Assembly: GCF_021233055.1 (NCBI RefSeq)
Contig: NZ_CP089538.1
Span: 5,286,501 to 5,350,500, forward strand
DNA from: Spirosoma oryzicola
Lineage (GTDB): Bacteria > Bacteroidota > Bacteroidia > Cytophagales > Spirosomataceae
Direction of reading: 5' to 3'
Length of the DNA: 64,000 bases
A model generated the notes under the pieces. That model worked only from the letters and a program-made list of their open reading frames with translations, was not told the DNA's origin and did no database searches. Position 1 is the first letter of the stretch. Each line of letters begins with the position of its first letter. Of the stretch, positions 33,887-43,818 are shown in pieces. The translations under genes and the position numbers were made by a program.

Positions 33887-34879
33887 ATGGAATACAGAAA
33901 ACTGGGCGACTCGGACTTATCCGTTTCTGCCATCACGTTTGGAGCATGGGCCGCTGGTGGCTGGATGTGGGGCGGAACTGAACAAAAAGGGGCTATTGAG
34001 GCCATTCGCGTGTCGTACGATTTGGGTGTAACATCCATTGATACGGCAGCTATTTATGGGCAGGGTGCCAGTGAAGAAATTGTTGGCGAAGCAATCAAAG
34101 GGTTACCACGTGACAAAATTCAGATCCTGACCAAGTATGGTATGCGCTGGGACTTAAAAAAAGGTGATTTTGCCTTTAAGAGTCAGGACAACGCGGGTAC
34201 TCCAATCGACGTATACAAATATTCGGGCAAGGAAAGCATTATCAAAGAATGTGAAGATAGCCTCAAACGGCTAGGTACCGACTACATCGACTTATACCAG
34301 ATGCACTGGCCCGAATCGACCACGCCCATCGAGGAAAGCATGGAGGCCGTTTTGCGATTGATCGAACAGGGAAAAGTGCGTCAGGCCGGTGTAAGCAACT
34401 ACACGGCGGAACAGATGCAGCAGGCGGAAAGCGTTCTGAAGCTAGCGTCGAACCAGGTTCCGTTTAGTATGCTCAACCAGGGAATCAACGAGTCGCTGGT
34501 TCCTTATTGTCTTGAGCACAAAAAAGGCATTTTAGCGTACAGCCCCATGGAGCGGGGACTCTTGACGGGTAAAATCAAACCCGGTCATCAGTTTGCCGAA
34601 GGAGATCACCGGGCGAACTACCGCTTTTTCAAAGACGAAAACATCACCCAGGCCGATTCTCTCCTACAGAAACTAAAACCGCTAGCCGACGAAAAGAACG
34701 CTAGTCTAGGTCAGTTGGTGATTCGGTGGACCATCGAACAGCCCGGTATCACGGCGGCTCTGGTAGGCGCACGGAATGCCGAACAAGCTACCCAAAACGC
34801 AAAGGCCATCGCTATTCAGCTATCAACCGATGAACTGGATTTCATCAACCAGCAGTTAGGGCAACTGGCGTTGGTATAA
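33887..34879 (+). CDS. Aldo/keto reductase
   Basis: A 330-residue NADPH-dependent (beta/alpha)8 reductase. The catalytic tetrad is visible: Asp and Tyr in SIDTAAIYGQGASEEIVGEAIKG, Lys in ILTKYGMRWD and His in DLYQMHWPES. The C-terminal NADPH site includes VGARNAEQATQNAKA. It resembles the YajO/Tas and IolS-like branch (MEYRKLGDSDLSVSAITFGAWAAGGWMWGG). The physiological carbonyl substrate cannot be told. It is monocistronic and converges on malQ. Confidence 0.9.
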   Translation: MEYRKLGDSDLSVSAITFGAWAAGGWMWGGTEQKGAIEAIRVSYDLGVTSIDTAAIYGQGASEEIVGEAIKGLPRDKIQILTKYGMRWDLKKGDFAFKSQDNAGTPIDVYKYSGKESIIKECEDSLKRLGTDYIDLYQMHWPESTTPIEESMEAVLRLIEQGKVRQAGVSNYTAEQMQQAESVLKLASNQVPFSMLNQGINESLVPYCLEHKKGILAYSPMERGLLTGKIKPGHQFAEGDHRANYRFFKDENITQADSLLQKLKPLADEKNASLGQLVIRWTIEQPGITAALVGARNAEQATQNAKAIAIQLSTDELDFINQQLGQLALV

Positions 34880-34982
34880 GTAACGCAGATGTCCTGTCCG
34901 TAGAGCTGTAGCGTGAGTGGTAGCGATTATAAAGTCAACCACAATCTAGCCTGCGGCTTCACGGACAGGATGTCTGGGTTAC
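34880..34982. repeat. 103-bp composite inverted repeat between convergent genes
   Basis: Arms of 22 nt (34880-34901 and 34961-34982) match at 19 of 22 positions and share the core TCCTGTCCGT. The 59-nt interior continues an imperfect stem (AGCTGTAG... with CTGCGGCT..., GTGGT with ACCAC). It begins right after the reductase stop and runs into the malQ stop codon. It probably acts as a two-way terminator or is a dispersed repeat. Confidence 0.6.
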
Positions 34983-36577
34983 GATTGCGCGCCTTCTACT
35001 CGGCCCGTCATTATTGTCAATTTCAATAACTTCTCGGCAACTTCTTCCGTCAACTGGTCCGGCTTCAAGCGCCACTGCCAGCTTTGACCGCCCAAACCTG
35101 GCGTGTTCATTCGATTTGTTTCATCCAGATTCAATATGTCCTGCACGGGCATGATAGCAAGCCGAGCTACCGATTGCATCGTCCTTCGACAAATTTGATC
35201 GACCACATTATCGTCGGTGATCGGAAAACCGAAATAATCGTCCAGATGCTTACGCATCTCTTCCGACGCTTCGTGAAACCAGCCGAGCGTAGTGTTGTTA
35301 TCATGTGTCCCCGAATAGGCAACCACATTTTCGGTGTAATTATGGACCATGTGCGACGAGGTCGACATATCGATACCGAAACCAAACTGAAGCACGCGCA
35401 TGCCCGGAATACCGTAATGCCGCATGTGCGGTTGCGTGTCTGCCGTACGGGCACCAAGGTCTTCAGCGATTACAGGCAAATGCACGAACTGACGGTACAT
35501 TGCGTGCATAAATTCCTCAATGGGGGCTCTGACCCACTCACCTACTTTTGCCGTTGGTTCGTCAGCGGGAATTTCCCAGTAAACAGCGAAGCCTAAGAAG
35601 TGATCCAACCGCGTCAGACTGTACAAGGACATCTGATGCCGTAGTCGGTGTCGCCACCAGGCAAAACCCGTACGCTGATGCTCTTCCCAGTCGTAAATCG
35701 GATTGCCCCAGCGCTGTCCGTATTCACTGAAATAATCGGGTGGAGCACCTGCCACAAACAAAGGCTTCAAATCCTCGTCTAATTTGAACAACGTCGGATT
35801 GGCCCACACATCCGCACTGTTGAACTGCACGTAGATCGGTATGTCGCCAATCAGGTGAATATTGCGCTGATAGCAGTAGGCGACAAGCTCATTCCATTGC
35901 CGCAGAAAGAAATACTGCAAAACTTTAATTTCTTCGATTCGGTCGTGAAGCAGTTCCGTCTGCTGGGCGAGAGCCTGCGGGTCACGGCGAACGATTTCTT
36001 CCGGCCAGTGCGACCAGACTGGTTCACCCGTTTCCTCCTGAAGTGCCGAAAACAACGCGTAATCGTCGAGCCAATGCGCCTGCCAACCACAAAACCGATC
36101 ATAATCGGCGCGTTGGCCGGGCGTTGCCGTGCGCAGAAACGTCGCAGCAGCCTGTTGCAGTAAGGGCCTTTTCTTTAACCAGGCCGCATGCAACGTTGAG
36201 GGAGCAAGCACAACCGATTCAGTCAATACCGCAGTCACGGCTTCATCTAATGTTGAGGGCGCTTCGGTCACGGTAACCTCCTGTACTGGCTGATCGTTAA
36301 ACCCGGCTAAGTCTTGCTCACTTAACCAGTTCTCATCGGCCAGCTTTTCCAGACTAATCAATAAACTATTCCCCGCAAAAGCCGATGGACTGCTATAGGG
36401 CGAAAAGCCCGCACCCGGATCAACGGGCGTAAGCGGTAGTATCTGCCAGTATGTTTGACCCGCTGCGTGCAGGAAATCGGCGAACCGGTAGGCTTCTGGG
36501 CCTAAGTCACCAACACCATGCGCCGAAGGTAATGATGTGATATGAAGTAAGAGACCGCTTGAGCGTTGTTGAAGCAT
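34979..36577 (-). CDS. malQ: 4-alpha-glucanotransferase (amylomaltase, GH77)
   Basis: A 532-residue GH77 enzyme that moves alpha-1,4-glucan segments between acceptors in maltodextrin and glycogen metabolism. Signatures: LLHITSLPSAHGVGDLGPEAYRFADFL, GDIPIYVQFNSADVWANP, nucleophile Asp325 in TRLDHF, acid/base Glu372 in VIAEDLGART and Asp426 in YSGTHDNNTTLGW. Residues about 95-150 form a low-complexity Thr/Val/Ala insertion before the catalytic core. No other glycogen genes lie in the window. Confidence 0.94.
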   Translation of the reverse strand: MLQQRSSGLLLHITSLPSAHGVGDLGPEAYRFADFLHAAGQTYWQILPLTPVDPGAGFSPYSSPSAFAGNSLLISLEKLADENWLSEQDLAGFNDQPVQEVTVTEAPSTLDEAVTAVLTESVVLAPSTLHAAWLKKRPLLQQAAATFLRTATPGQRADYDRFCGWQAHWLDDYALFSALQEETGEPVWSHWPEEIVRRDPQALAQQTELLHDRIEEIKVLQYFFLRQWNELVAYCYQRNIHLIGDIPIYVQFNSADVWANPTLFKLDEDLKPLFVAGAPPDYFSEYGQRWGNPIYDWEEHQRTGFAWWRHRLRHQMSLYSLTRLDHFLGFAVYWEIPADEPTAKVGEWVRAPIEEFMHAMYRQFVHLPVIAEDLGARTADTQPHMRHYGIPGMRVLQFGFGIDMSTSSHMVHNYTENVVAYSGTHDNNTTLGWFHEASEEMRKHLDDYFGFPITDDNVVDQICRRTMQSVARLAIMPVQDILNLDETNRMNTPGLGGQSWQWRLKPDQLTEEVAEKLLKLTIMTGRVEGAQS

Positions 36578-36786
36578 GAAAAGAAGTGGTTAATAACCCG
36601 TTGTGGCTTAGCTGACAGCGATTAATCATCCATAAACATCCGTAATGATTCCACGTTCGACTAACCGCCAGCAACTATCTTTTGTACAAATCCGCTCAAC
36701 GCCGGTTTTGTTTATTCCTTAGGATAAAAACCTAACTACCAAATACGTTCCGTAGCCTAAAAACCATAAATTGAATAAATAGCACC

Positions 36787-36817
36787 TTGCTCTTACGCTG
36801 TTTTTCTCCTACTTTTG
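36787..36817 (+). promoter_or_regulatory. Promoter of the atpD unit
   Basis: TTG (36787-36789), 20 bp, then TACTTTTG (36810-36817) match the Bacteroidota promoter consensus. The start codon is 47 bp downstream. Confidence 0.7.
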
Positions 36818-36864
36818 CAGTCCCAAACAATGGGTAAATTTTTAATAAGCTACATCACATATAA

Positions 36865-38391
<1,527 letters not shown>

Positions 38392-38396
38392 CATTA

Positions 38397-38439
38397 TTTC
38401 GGTCTGTGACCCTAAAAATTTTATGGTCACAGACCGAAA
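38397..38439 (+). repeat. Hairpin directly after atpD
   Basis: Perfect 15-bp stem, TTTCGGTCTGTGACC (38397-38411) with its complement (38425-38439). The loop can pair further (TAAAA/TTTTA). It starts 6 nt after the atpD stop and lacks a trailing T-run, so it may be partial termination or a 3' stabiliser. Confidence 0.65.
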
Positions 38440-38494
38440 CGTATTACCTGCAATCAAGTCTAATAGTCCACATACAAAAAACATACCCTGTTTT

Positions 38495-39163
38495 ATGAAA
38501 ACGTCGATTAGACTTCGTTCAGGAATACTCGTTTTATCTGCAAGCCTCTTCTTTGTTTCTGTTACTTCGGCCCAAATCACAACGGAATTAGCGATGCCCG
38601 TTCGGTCGATAGGCACCATCAACGAAAAGTCAATTACTCCGGCTTTACAGGATAGTTCGTCTACGGCTCATTTGGATAGTGCTGTAGCAGCGCTGAAGAA
38701 AGGCGATAAAGAGACAACGACGCAGGAGCTTAAAGAAGGGATTGCTGGACTGGAGGCCGAAGCGCAACAAAAGCCAACTTCCTTCAAGACAAAGTTACTA
38801 GCTCAGGTTAGCAAACTAAAAGCGCTACTACCTTTAATACCAACAGGTGCTTTGGGCAGCGGTGTTCTCGGGAAAGCGGTTGATCTGGCGAAATTAGCGT
38901 CGGGAGGAAACCAGCTCGAGAGCCTGCTAACGGCTGGCTCACTGATCGGGAAAGGTAGTCAGTTAACAAGTGGTTTAAGCGGAATTGGCAGTGTATTGTC
39001 GTCGCTGGGCGGTGTAAGCCAGTCAACGGGTCAGTCACTGATTTCAAAAGCGCTGGGAACTGTTAGTAAGCTTGATCAGGGTGGTTTAGCGGCAAAAGCG
39101 GCTGAGCCAGCGGCAAAAACCCAACTAAGCAGTATCCTTAATCTAGTAAAAGGAGTGCTGTAA
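38495..39163 (+). CDS. Small exported protein of unknown function between atpD and atpC
   Basis: About 222 residues from ATG 38495; the longer in-frame start at 38423 reads through the hairpin region and is unlikely. Signal peptide 1-27 (MKTSIRLRSGILVLSASLFF... ending TSAQ). A Lys/Glu-rich helical middle (about 60-110, HLDSAVAALKKGDKETTTQEL) precedes a Gly/Ser/Ala/Leu-rich C-terminal half (LGSGVLGKAVDLAKLASGG, GLSGIGSVLSSLGGVSQSTG). No cysteine or enzymatic motif is seen. I do not recognise the family. It is probably periplasmic or at the outer membrane. Its place between two F1 subunit genes, 84 bp before atpC, is odd. Confidence 0.75.
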   Translation: MKTSIRLRSGILVLSASLFFVSVTSAQITTELAMPVRSIGTINEKSITPALQDSSSTAHLDSAVAALKKGDKETTTQELKEGIAGLEAEAQQKPTSFKTKLLAQVSKLKALLPLIPTGALGSGVLGKAVDLAKLASGGNQLESLLTAGSLIGKGSQLTSGLSGIGSVLSSLGGVSQSTGQSLISKALGTVSKLDQGGLAAKAAEPAAKTQLSSILNLVKGVL

Positions 39164-39173
39164 GCTGATGTTT

Positions 39174-39229
39174 GATGTATGATATAAAGCAGGTGACCTG
39201 CGATTACAGCAAATCATAGATCATACATC
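39174..39229 (+). repeat. Inverted repeat upstream of atpC
   Basis: GATGTATGAT (39174-39183) pairs perfectly with ATCATACATC (39220-39229) in the 84-bp spacer before atpC. The loop is 36 nt and contains a smaller stem (CAGGT/ACCTG). Confidence 0.45.
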
Positions 39230-39247
39230 GTATACTCTATCATCTTT

Positions 39248-39493
39248 ATGACTCTCGATATTATTACCCCCGACCGTAAGGTCTTCTCTGGTGAGGCTAC
39301 CGCCGTTACATTTCCGGGTAGCGAAGGTCAGTTTCAGGTTCTGAACAACCACGCTCCGCTGGTAAGTACGCTGGACCGAGGCCCAATCGTTGTACAGACA
39401 GCCTCTGGTCAGCAGACATTTTCTGTGGACGGCGGTGTAGTTGAAGTATTACAAAACAAAGTGCTGGTTCTGGCCGAAGCGATCATTGCTTAG
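39248..39493 (+). CDS. atpC: F0F1 ATP synthase subunit epsilon, short form
   Basis: An 81-residue protein consisting of the N-terminal beta-sandwich only: MTLDIITPDRKVFSGEATAVTFPGSEGQFQVLNNHAPLVSTL and the SVDGGVVEVLQNKVLVLAE strand pair. The C-terminal helical hairpin of full-length epsilon (about 130-140 residues), which inhibits ATP hydrolysis, is missing. The short form is usual in Bacteroidota and is not a truncation by mutation: a perfect terminator follows. Confidence 0.92.
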   Translation: MTLDIITPDRKVFSGEATAVTFPGSEGQFQVLNNHAPLVSTLDRGPIVVQTASGQQTFSVDGGVVEVLQNKVLVLAEAIIA

Positions 39494-39512
39494 GTCGTCA
39501 GTTCTCATTGAT

Positions 39513-39555
39513 AAAACGCAACGGGTTGCTCACAATGAGCAACCCGTTGCGTTTT
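39513..39555 (+). terminator. Terminator after atpC
   Basis: Perfect 20-bp stem (39513-39532 with 39536-39555), loop CAA, ending GCGTTTT. It begins 20 nt after the atpC stop. Confidence 0.85.
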
Positions 39556-39659
39556 GTGGTATTCATCATTCGCGTGTTTACCGGCAGAACTCATTGATTG
39601 ACCGATATTTCGGTAGTGAGTGAAGCAGGTTCTGTAACTTTCCGTATTGATTTTCACAA

Positions 39660-40766
39660 ATGAACAGGAAAGTATTACTGGTTGCTACGCATACCTTCGG
39701 CTGTCTGACGTTTCTTGCTCTGCCGTACATCTTCGCGGAAGACGGCTTTTCGAAACTGTCCGAACTCGCTTATAATCCCCATGAGCAGCGTAATCTGTTT
39801 TCCTACCTGCTTACAATTGCGTTCTTCTACCTAAACTATTACGTGCTGATCCCACAGTATTTTTTTGCGCGTAATTACATCCTCTACGTTTTTTGCCTGC
39901 TTAGCTGTTTTATCATTATTGAGCAAACACTGGTCCGAATCAATCGCCGGACATCGACTCCGCTAGCGATAGCTCCGCCACCTCCGCCTGGGTCAACTGG
40001 ATCAGGTCCTGGTTTCGGCCCGCCTGACCGCCCTCCTCTGCCCCCACCTGGCAGTTTCCCAAAGCCGCAATCGCAACAGCCTGGACTTCCGCCAGAAATA
40101 AGCCAGACGTTTCTTCTCTTTTCAATTGGCCTCTTGTTGTCACTTGCTATCCGCGTCAACAACCGATGGCGGGAAACAGAACGGGAAAAGCTAAACACCG
40201 AACTGTCGTACCTGAAAGCGCAAATCAATCCACACTTTTTGTTCAATACGCTGAATAGCATCTACTCGCTGGCGATTGAGCAGTCGGATCGAACCGCCGA
40301 AGCGATCACGCGGCTTTCGGCGCTGATGCGTTATGTAATCCAGGATACGGCAGTCAAGCAAGTACCTCTGTCGAAAGAATTTGACTACATCAGCCATTAC
40401 GTAGCCCTGCAACAGTTACGGTTGGATGATACGGTGCGCGTTGACTTCTCGATTAACGGTAAGGCCAACGGGCAACAGATTTCGCCATTGATTCTAATAT
40501 CCTTTATTGAGAATGCCTTCAAGTACGGTGTCAACCCGAGTGAAGACTCATCTATTCGAATTAAGCTGTCGATTCAAGGCAACGAATTGCATTGCCACGT
40601 CTTCAATAAAAAAGTGCGTGTTGCCCAGGAAGCCGTTACGACCAGCGGAATTGGCCTGACAAACACAAAAGCGCGACTTGCGTTAGTATACCCAAACCAG
40701 CACCGACTATTAATTACCGATCAGCCCAGTGATTTCACGGTCGATCTATACCTGACCCTGCCATGA
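39660..40766 (+). CDS. LytS-family sensor histidine kinase
   Basis: A 368-residue membrane histidine kinase. Four hydrophobic segments (about 7-25, 47-65, 72-92, 148-165). Between the third and fourth lies a Pro/Gly-rich stretch (about 104-146, APPPPPGSTGSGPGFGPP...). The phospho-acceptor His192 is in the His_kinase motif INPHFLFNTLNSIYSLA, with ATPase N-box SFIENAFKYGV and G-box GIGLTNTKARLALVYP. The stimulus is unknown. Its stop overlaps the response-regulator start by 4 bp. Confidence 0.9.
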   Translation: MNRKVLLVATHTFGCLTFLALPYIFAEDGFSKLSELAYNPHEQRNLFSYLLTIAFFYLNYYVLIPQYFFARNYILYVFCLLSCFIIIEQTLVRINRRTSTPLAIAPPPPPGSTGSGPGFGPPDRPPLPPPGSFPKPQSQQPGLPPEISQTFLLFSIGLLLSLAIRVNNRWRETEREKLNTELSYLKAQINPHFLFNTLNSIYSLAIEQSDRTAEAITRLSALMRYVIQDTAVKQVPLSKEFDYISHYVALQQLRLDDTVRVDFSINGKANGQQISPLILISFIENAFKYGVNPSEDSSIRIKLSIQGNELHCHVFNKKVRVAQEAVTTSGIGLTNTKARLALVYPNQHRLLITDQPSDFTVDLYLTLP

Positions 40767-41470
40767 TTCGTGCTATTGCCGTTGACGATGAACCCCCTGC
40801 CCTTCGGGTGCTTACCAATTTTTGCGGTCGAGTCGATTTCATTGATTTGCAGAAAACGTTCGTCCGTCCCGACGAAGCGTTGGCTTACTTGGCGAACAAT
40901 CCGGTTGACCTACTTTTCCTCGATATCAACATGCCTGCGCTGTCAGGGCTCGACTTTCATAAACTTTTACCTAAACCGACCCTTGTTATTTTCACGACGG
41001 CTTATGCTGAGTACGCTGTCGAAGGCTTTACGCTCAACGCAGTTGATTATCTGCTCAAACCGTTTACGTTCGAACGATTCGAGCAATCTGCTCAGAAAGC
41101 CCGCGATGCCTATCAATTCAGGCAGCTACATGAGCAGGATAAGCCCGTTTATCTGTACGTACGAGCCGATTATCGGTTGTATCAGATTCCCTTATCTGAC
41201 ATTTTATTTATCGAAGGCTTGGATGATTATCTCAAAATCTATCGAAAACAGGATAAACCCATTGTTTGCCGGATGACGATGAAAGCAATGATGGAGCAAC
41301 TGGCCGGTCTCAACACCTCTTCTGAACGGTTTATTCGCGTGCACCGGTCGTACATTGTACCGCTCAACCGCATTGAAGCCGTTCAAAACAAAACCATCTT
41401 ACTGGCTGAACGCGAGATTCCCATTGGAGCCAGCTACGAAGCTGACTTTTTTCGTCAGTTTGGAGTCTAA
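40763..41470 (+). CDS. LytTR-family response regulator
   Basis: A 235-residue regulator. The receiver domain has acidic pocket AVDDEPP and phospho-acceptor Asp54 in LLFLDINMPALSG, then TAYAEYAVEGF and LLKPF with the conserved Lys. The LytTR DNA-binding domain (about 125-235) contains YRLYQIPLSDILFIEGLDDYLKIY and ERFIRVHRSYIVPLNRIEAV. It is the partner of the kinase just upstream. Target genes are not evident. Confidence 0.93.
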   Translation: MIRAIAVDDEPPALRVLTNFCGRVDFIDLQKTFVRPDEALAYLANNPVDLLFLDINMPALSGLDFHKLLPKPTLVIFTTAYAEYAVEGFTLNAVDYLLKPFTFERFEQSAQKARDAYQFRQLHEQDKPVYLYVRADYRLYQIPLSDILFIEGLDDYLKIYRKQDKPIVCRMTMKAMMEQLAGLNTSSERFIRVHRSYIVPLNRIEAVQNKTILLAEREIPIGASYEADFFRQFGV

Positions 41471-41478
41471 ACCAGCTG

Positions 41479-41508
41479 GTGGGGTCAGGTTTGAGAACCT
41501 GACCCCAC
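41479..41508 (+). repeat. 30-nt palindrome after the response regulator (copy C)
   Basis: GTGGGGTCAG, centre GTTTGAGAAC, CTGACCCCAC. The perfect stem extends to 41478-41509. Aligned without gaps to the copy at 25902-25931 it differs at five bases. Four of these are two compensated base pairs and the fifth lies in the loop. It starts 8 nt after the stop codon. Confidence 0.75.
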
Positions 41509-41664
41509 CGGGCACAACCTATTCAGAGATTACTTTGCCTACCTATTTTTCAAGATTAACCGACACAATTGTTCGATTCACCTCAAAGCCATTCCTCAGC
41601 ACAACGATTCCTTATTGGTCAGCGTATTGGGTTATATATCAACTCCAGAATAGCAGTAACCCCT

Positions 41665-42423
41665 ATGGAACGTAAGGAATTTTTGAAGCGAGGATTTAGT
41701 AGCTTACTTGGCATCGCTGCGGTTGTACCGATGATCGAGAGTTGCTCATCAACCGAAATCGACCCAACAAGTACGACCACGACTGGATCAGGAACAAGCT
41801 CGTCTACTGGCTCTACCAACGGTAGTTCATCCAGCGATTGCTCGGTAACGCCCAGCGAAACGGAGGGTCCTTTCCCAACGAAAAAGCCAGCCAACTTTGT
41901 CCGGAAAGACATCCGCGACGACCGCACGGGTGTTGCCTTCACAATGAACATCACCATTAAGAACGCGAACAGCAGTTGTGCGGCCCTCGCCGGAGCACTG
42001 GTCGATGTCTGGCACTGCGACAAGGATGGCAACTACTCGGAATATGGCGGAACAGGCATGCAAAGCACCAACTACACCAACGTAGACTTTTTGCGGGGGC
42101 GTCAAACGACCGACTCGAATGGTCTGGTTTCCTTCACATCGATCTTTCCGGGCTGGTATTCAGGGCGCGCTCCGCACATTCACGTCCATATCTACAATTC
42201 GTCTGGCAAGTCGTTGCTGGTAACTCAGATTGCTTTTCCGTACGACATCGCAAACACAGTTTATACAACCGGGCAGTCCTACGGTTACACGAAAGGCGCA
42301 CAGGATACCAAAAACGAAAAAGATAACGTGTTTGGCGATGGCTACACTACGGAGCTAGCGACCGTATCAGGTAGTTTGTCCGGCGGTTACACATTGACGC
42401 ACACTATTGTTGTTAGCGCATAG
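41665..42423 (+). CDS. Exported intradiol-dioxygenase-like protein
   Basis: About 252 residues from ATG 41665 (MERKEFLKRGFSSLLGIAAV). The N-terminus has a basic, hydrophobic export signal ending MIESC, a weak lipobox, then a Ser/Thr/Gly linker (28-58). The catalytic domain resembles intradiol ring-cleavage dioxygenases: ETEGPFPTKKP, DVWHCDKDGNYSEYGG (Tyr124) and FPGWYSGRAPHIHVHIY (Tyr165, His171, His173). All four Fe(III) ligands (Tyr, Tyr, His, His) are therefore present. The expected reaction is O2-dependent cleavage of catechol-type aromatics, but export points to an extracytoplasmic substrate. No aromatic catabolism genes are nearby. Confidence 0.85.
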   Translation: MERKEFLKRGFSSLLGIAAVVPMIESCSSTEIDPTSTTTTGSGTSSSTGSTNGSSSSDCSVTPSETEGPFPTKKPANFVRKDIRDDRTGVAFTMNITIKNANSSCAALAGALVDVWHCDKDGNYSEYGGTGMQSTNYTNVDFLRGRQTTDSNGLVSFTSIFPGWYSGRAPHIHVHIYNSSGKSLLVTQIAFPYDIANTVYTTGQSYGYTKGAQDTKNEKDNVFGDGYTTELATVSGSLSGGYTLTHTIVVSA

Positions 42424-42483
42424 CACAACCAATAGCCGAAAGCATCGAGCATCCACTTGGTGCTTTTCAGGCGAAATGAATAC

Positions 42484-43008
42484 ATGATAAAAGGGCTTAT
42501 TCGGTTGAGTTACCGTAAAATTATCGACGCATCGTCCCAGAAGGCGTGGGACAAGTACGTGTTTGACGATACCTACCAAGAGTTTTACATGCAGGCGCAG
42601 TCTTACAATCAGGATAATACGTATAGCACCTTTCAGGAGTTGTTAACACACGTTCCTGAGGCCGACAAGTTGCATTACCTGACCAGCAGAGCGGCAATCG
42701 GTTATATCAGACAGCTAAATGGTATTGTTCCCGAAATTGTCAATGCGTCGGGAAAACTGTGCTTGCCTTTTACTCAGTTCAAGTTCGAGATTTTACAGTC
42801 GCACCTTCAGAACAAGGAGCTGCACAAAGTGGCTATCTCTTTCTACAGTGAGCCCCTTACCTGGATTGACACTATAGGCAATTCGTTACTGATTGCCTAT
42901 GGTGATCAACGTCAGTCCCTACACGAAGGGAAAGAGATAGAAACTGACCTGCTGGCGTTGCAACCTTACCTGAACGTTTCATTCGTACAGACCGGAACGT
43001 TAGCCTGA
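42484..43008 (+). CDS. Hypothetical protein upstream of the pirin-like gene
   Basis: About 174 residues from ATG 42484 (MIKGLIRLSYRK); the longer reading starts with TTG and is less likely. No signal peptide or membrane segment. The sequence is mixed alpha/beta with ELLTHVPEADKLHYLTSRAAIGYI in the middle and aromatic-rich segments. I do not recognise the family and see no catalytic motif. It ends 5 bp before the pirin-like gene, so the two are very likely co-translated and may work together. Confidence 0.65.
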   Translation: MIKGLIRLSYRKIIDASSQKAWDKYVFDDTYQEFYMQAQSYNQDNTYSTFQELLTHVPEADKLHYLTSRAAIGYIRQLNGIVPEIVNASGKLCLPFTQFKFEILQSHLQNKELHKVAISFYSEPLTWIDTIGNSLLIAYGDQRQSLHEGKEIETDLLALQPYLNVSFVQTGTLA

Positions 43009-43013
43009 AAACG

Positions 43014-43736
43014 ATGGATACGCAAACGCAAGCTCAGATCTACCTGTCGGACCAGCGCGGATGTTCACAACTCGACTCGTTTCGTAGCTTTCACAGCTTT
43101 AATTTCGGGTCTTATTTTGACGAAAGTCGCAAACCATTTGGCCCGCTTCAACTGGTCAACGACGATACGTTGAAAGCAGGTCACAGTATTAAAATGACCG
43201 TCGAGACCGATACAGAAGTATTTATTCTTCCAATTGCTGGTGGACTTGAATACCGCAGCGCTTTAGGAGACGGTTTCCTGGAAGCCGGACAAGTACAGCT
43301 TTTCTCACTAGCTGCGGGCATGACGTATGAAGTCGTTAATCCGTACGAAACCGAGTTTATCAACTTTCTGCACATCTGGCTATCGTCTGATTACACTTCA
43401 TTTGCGCCCGCTTTGAAACAAACTAGCTTCGATCTAACCAACAAAAACGAGTTATTGCCCATCAATCCACTGGCTAGTACCAGTGCGAGCGGGTTGGCTG
43501 CTTTTATCGGTCGGTATGATGGGCGGCACGAGGTTAGTTATTCCGTCACAAAGTCCGGTGAGCCAGCGAAAGTCAATGGCGTTTTTGTGTTTGTGATCAG
43601 CGGTGTTTTTGAAGTACAAAATCGATTGCTGCACGAACGGGACGGTTTAGCGCTAACGGATATCAAAAATGAAGAAGTCGAGTTTGAAGCCTTATCCAAT
43701 GACGCGATTCTTTTGCTGCTGGAAGTGTCGGTATAG
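43014..43736 (+). CDS. Pirin-family bicupin lacking metal ligands
   Basis: A 240-residue pirin/YhhW-like protein. The N-terminal cupin is recognisable from SFRSFHSFNFGSYFDESRKPFGPLQLVNDD (22-51), like the family's HTFSFANYYDP...GALRVINDD. Where pirins have HPHRDMEI and a third His in LEH, this protein has MTVETDTEV (61-69) and GGLEY (76-80). The expected iron/quercetinase ligands are therefore gone. It probably does not act as a dioxygenase and may be a binding or regulatory protein. It is paired with the 174-residue gene 5 bp upstream. Confidence 0.8.
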   Translation: MDTQTQAQIYLSDQRGCSQLDSFRSFHSFNFGSYFDESRKPFGPLQLVNDDTLKAGHSIKMTVETDTEVFILPIAGGLEYRSALGDGFLEAGQVQLFSLAAGMTYEVVNPYETEFINFLHIWLSSDYTSFAPALKQTSFDLTNKNELLPINPLASTSASGLAAFIGRYDGRHEVSYSVTKSGEPAKVNGVFVFVISGVFEVQNRLLHERDGLALTDIKNEEVEFEALSNDAILLLLEVSV

Positions 43737-43767
43737 CTGCTAGACTCTGAACGAAACATTACAAACA

Positions 43768-43800
43768 AAAAGCCAGTCTGTTCTCCGCAGACTGGCTTTT
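43768..43800. terminator. Bidirectional terminator between pirin-like gene and gcvP
   Basis: AAAAGCCAGTCTG (43768-43780) with CAGACTGGCTTTT (43788-43800), 7-nt loop, A-run and T-run on both sides, between convergent genes. Confidence 0.88.
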
Positions 43801-43818
43801 CACAATACTTAAACCGAA

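Noticed and set aside
39248..39493. Truncated atpC pseudogene
   Set aside because: The 81-residue form is usual in Bacteroidota and a perfect terminator follows the stop codon.
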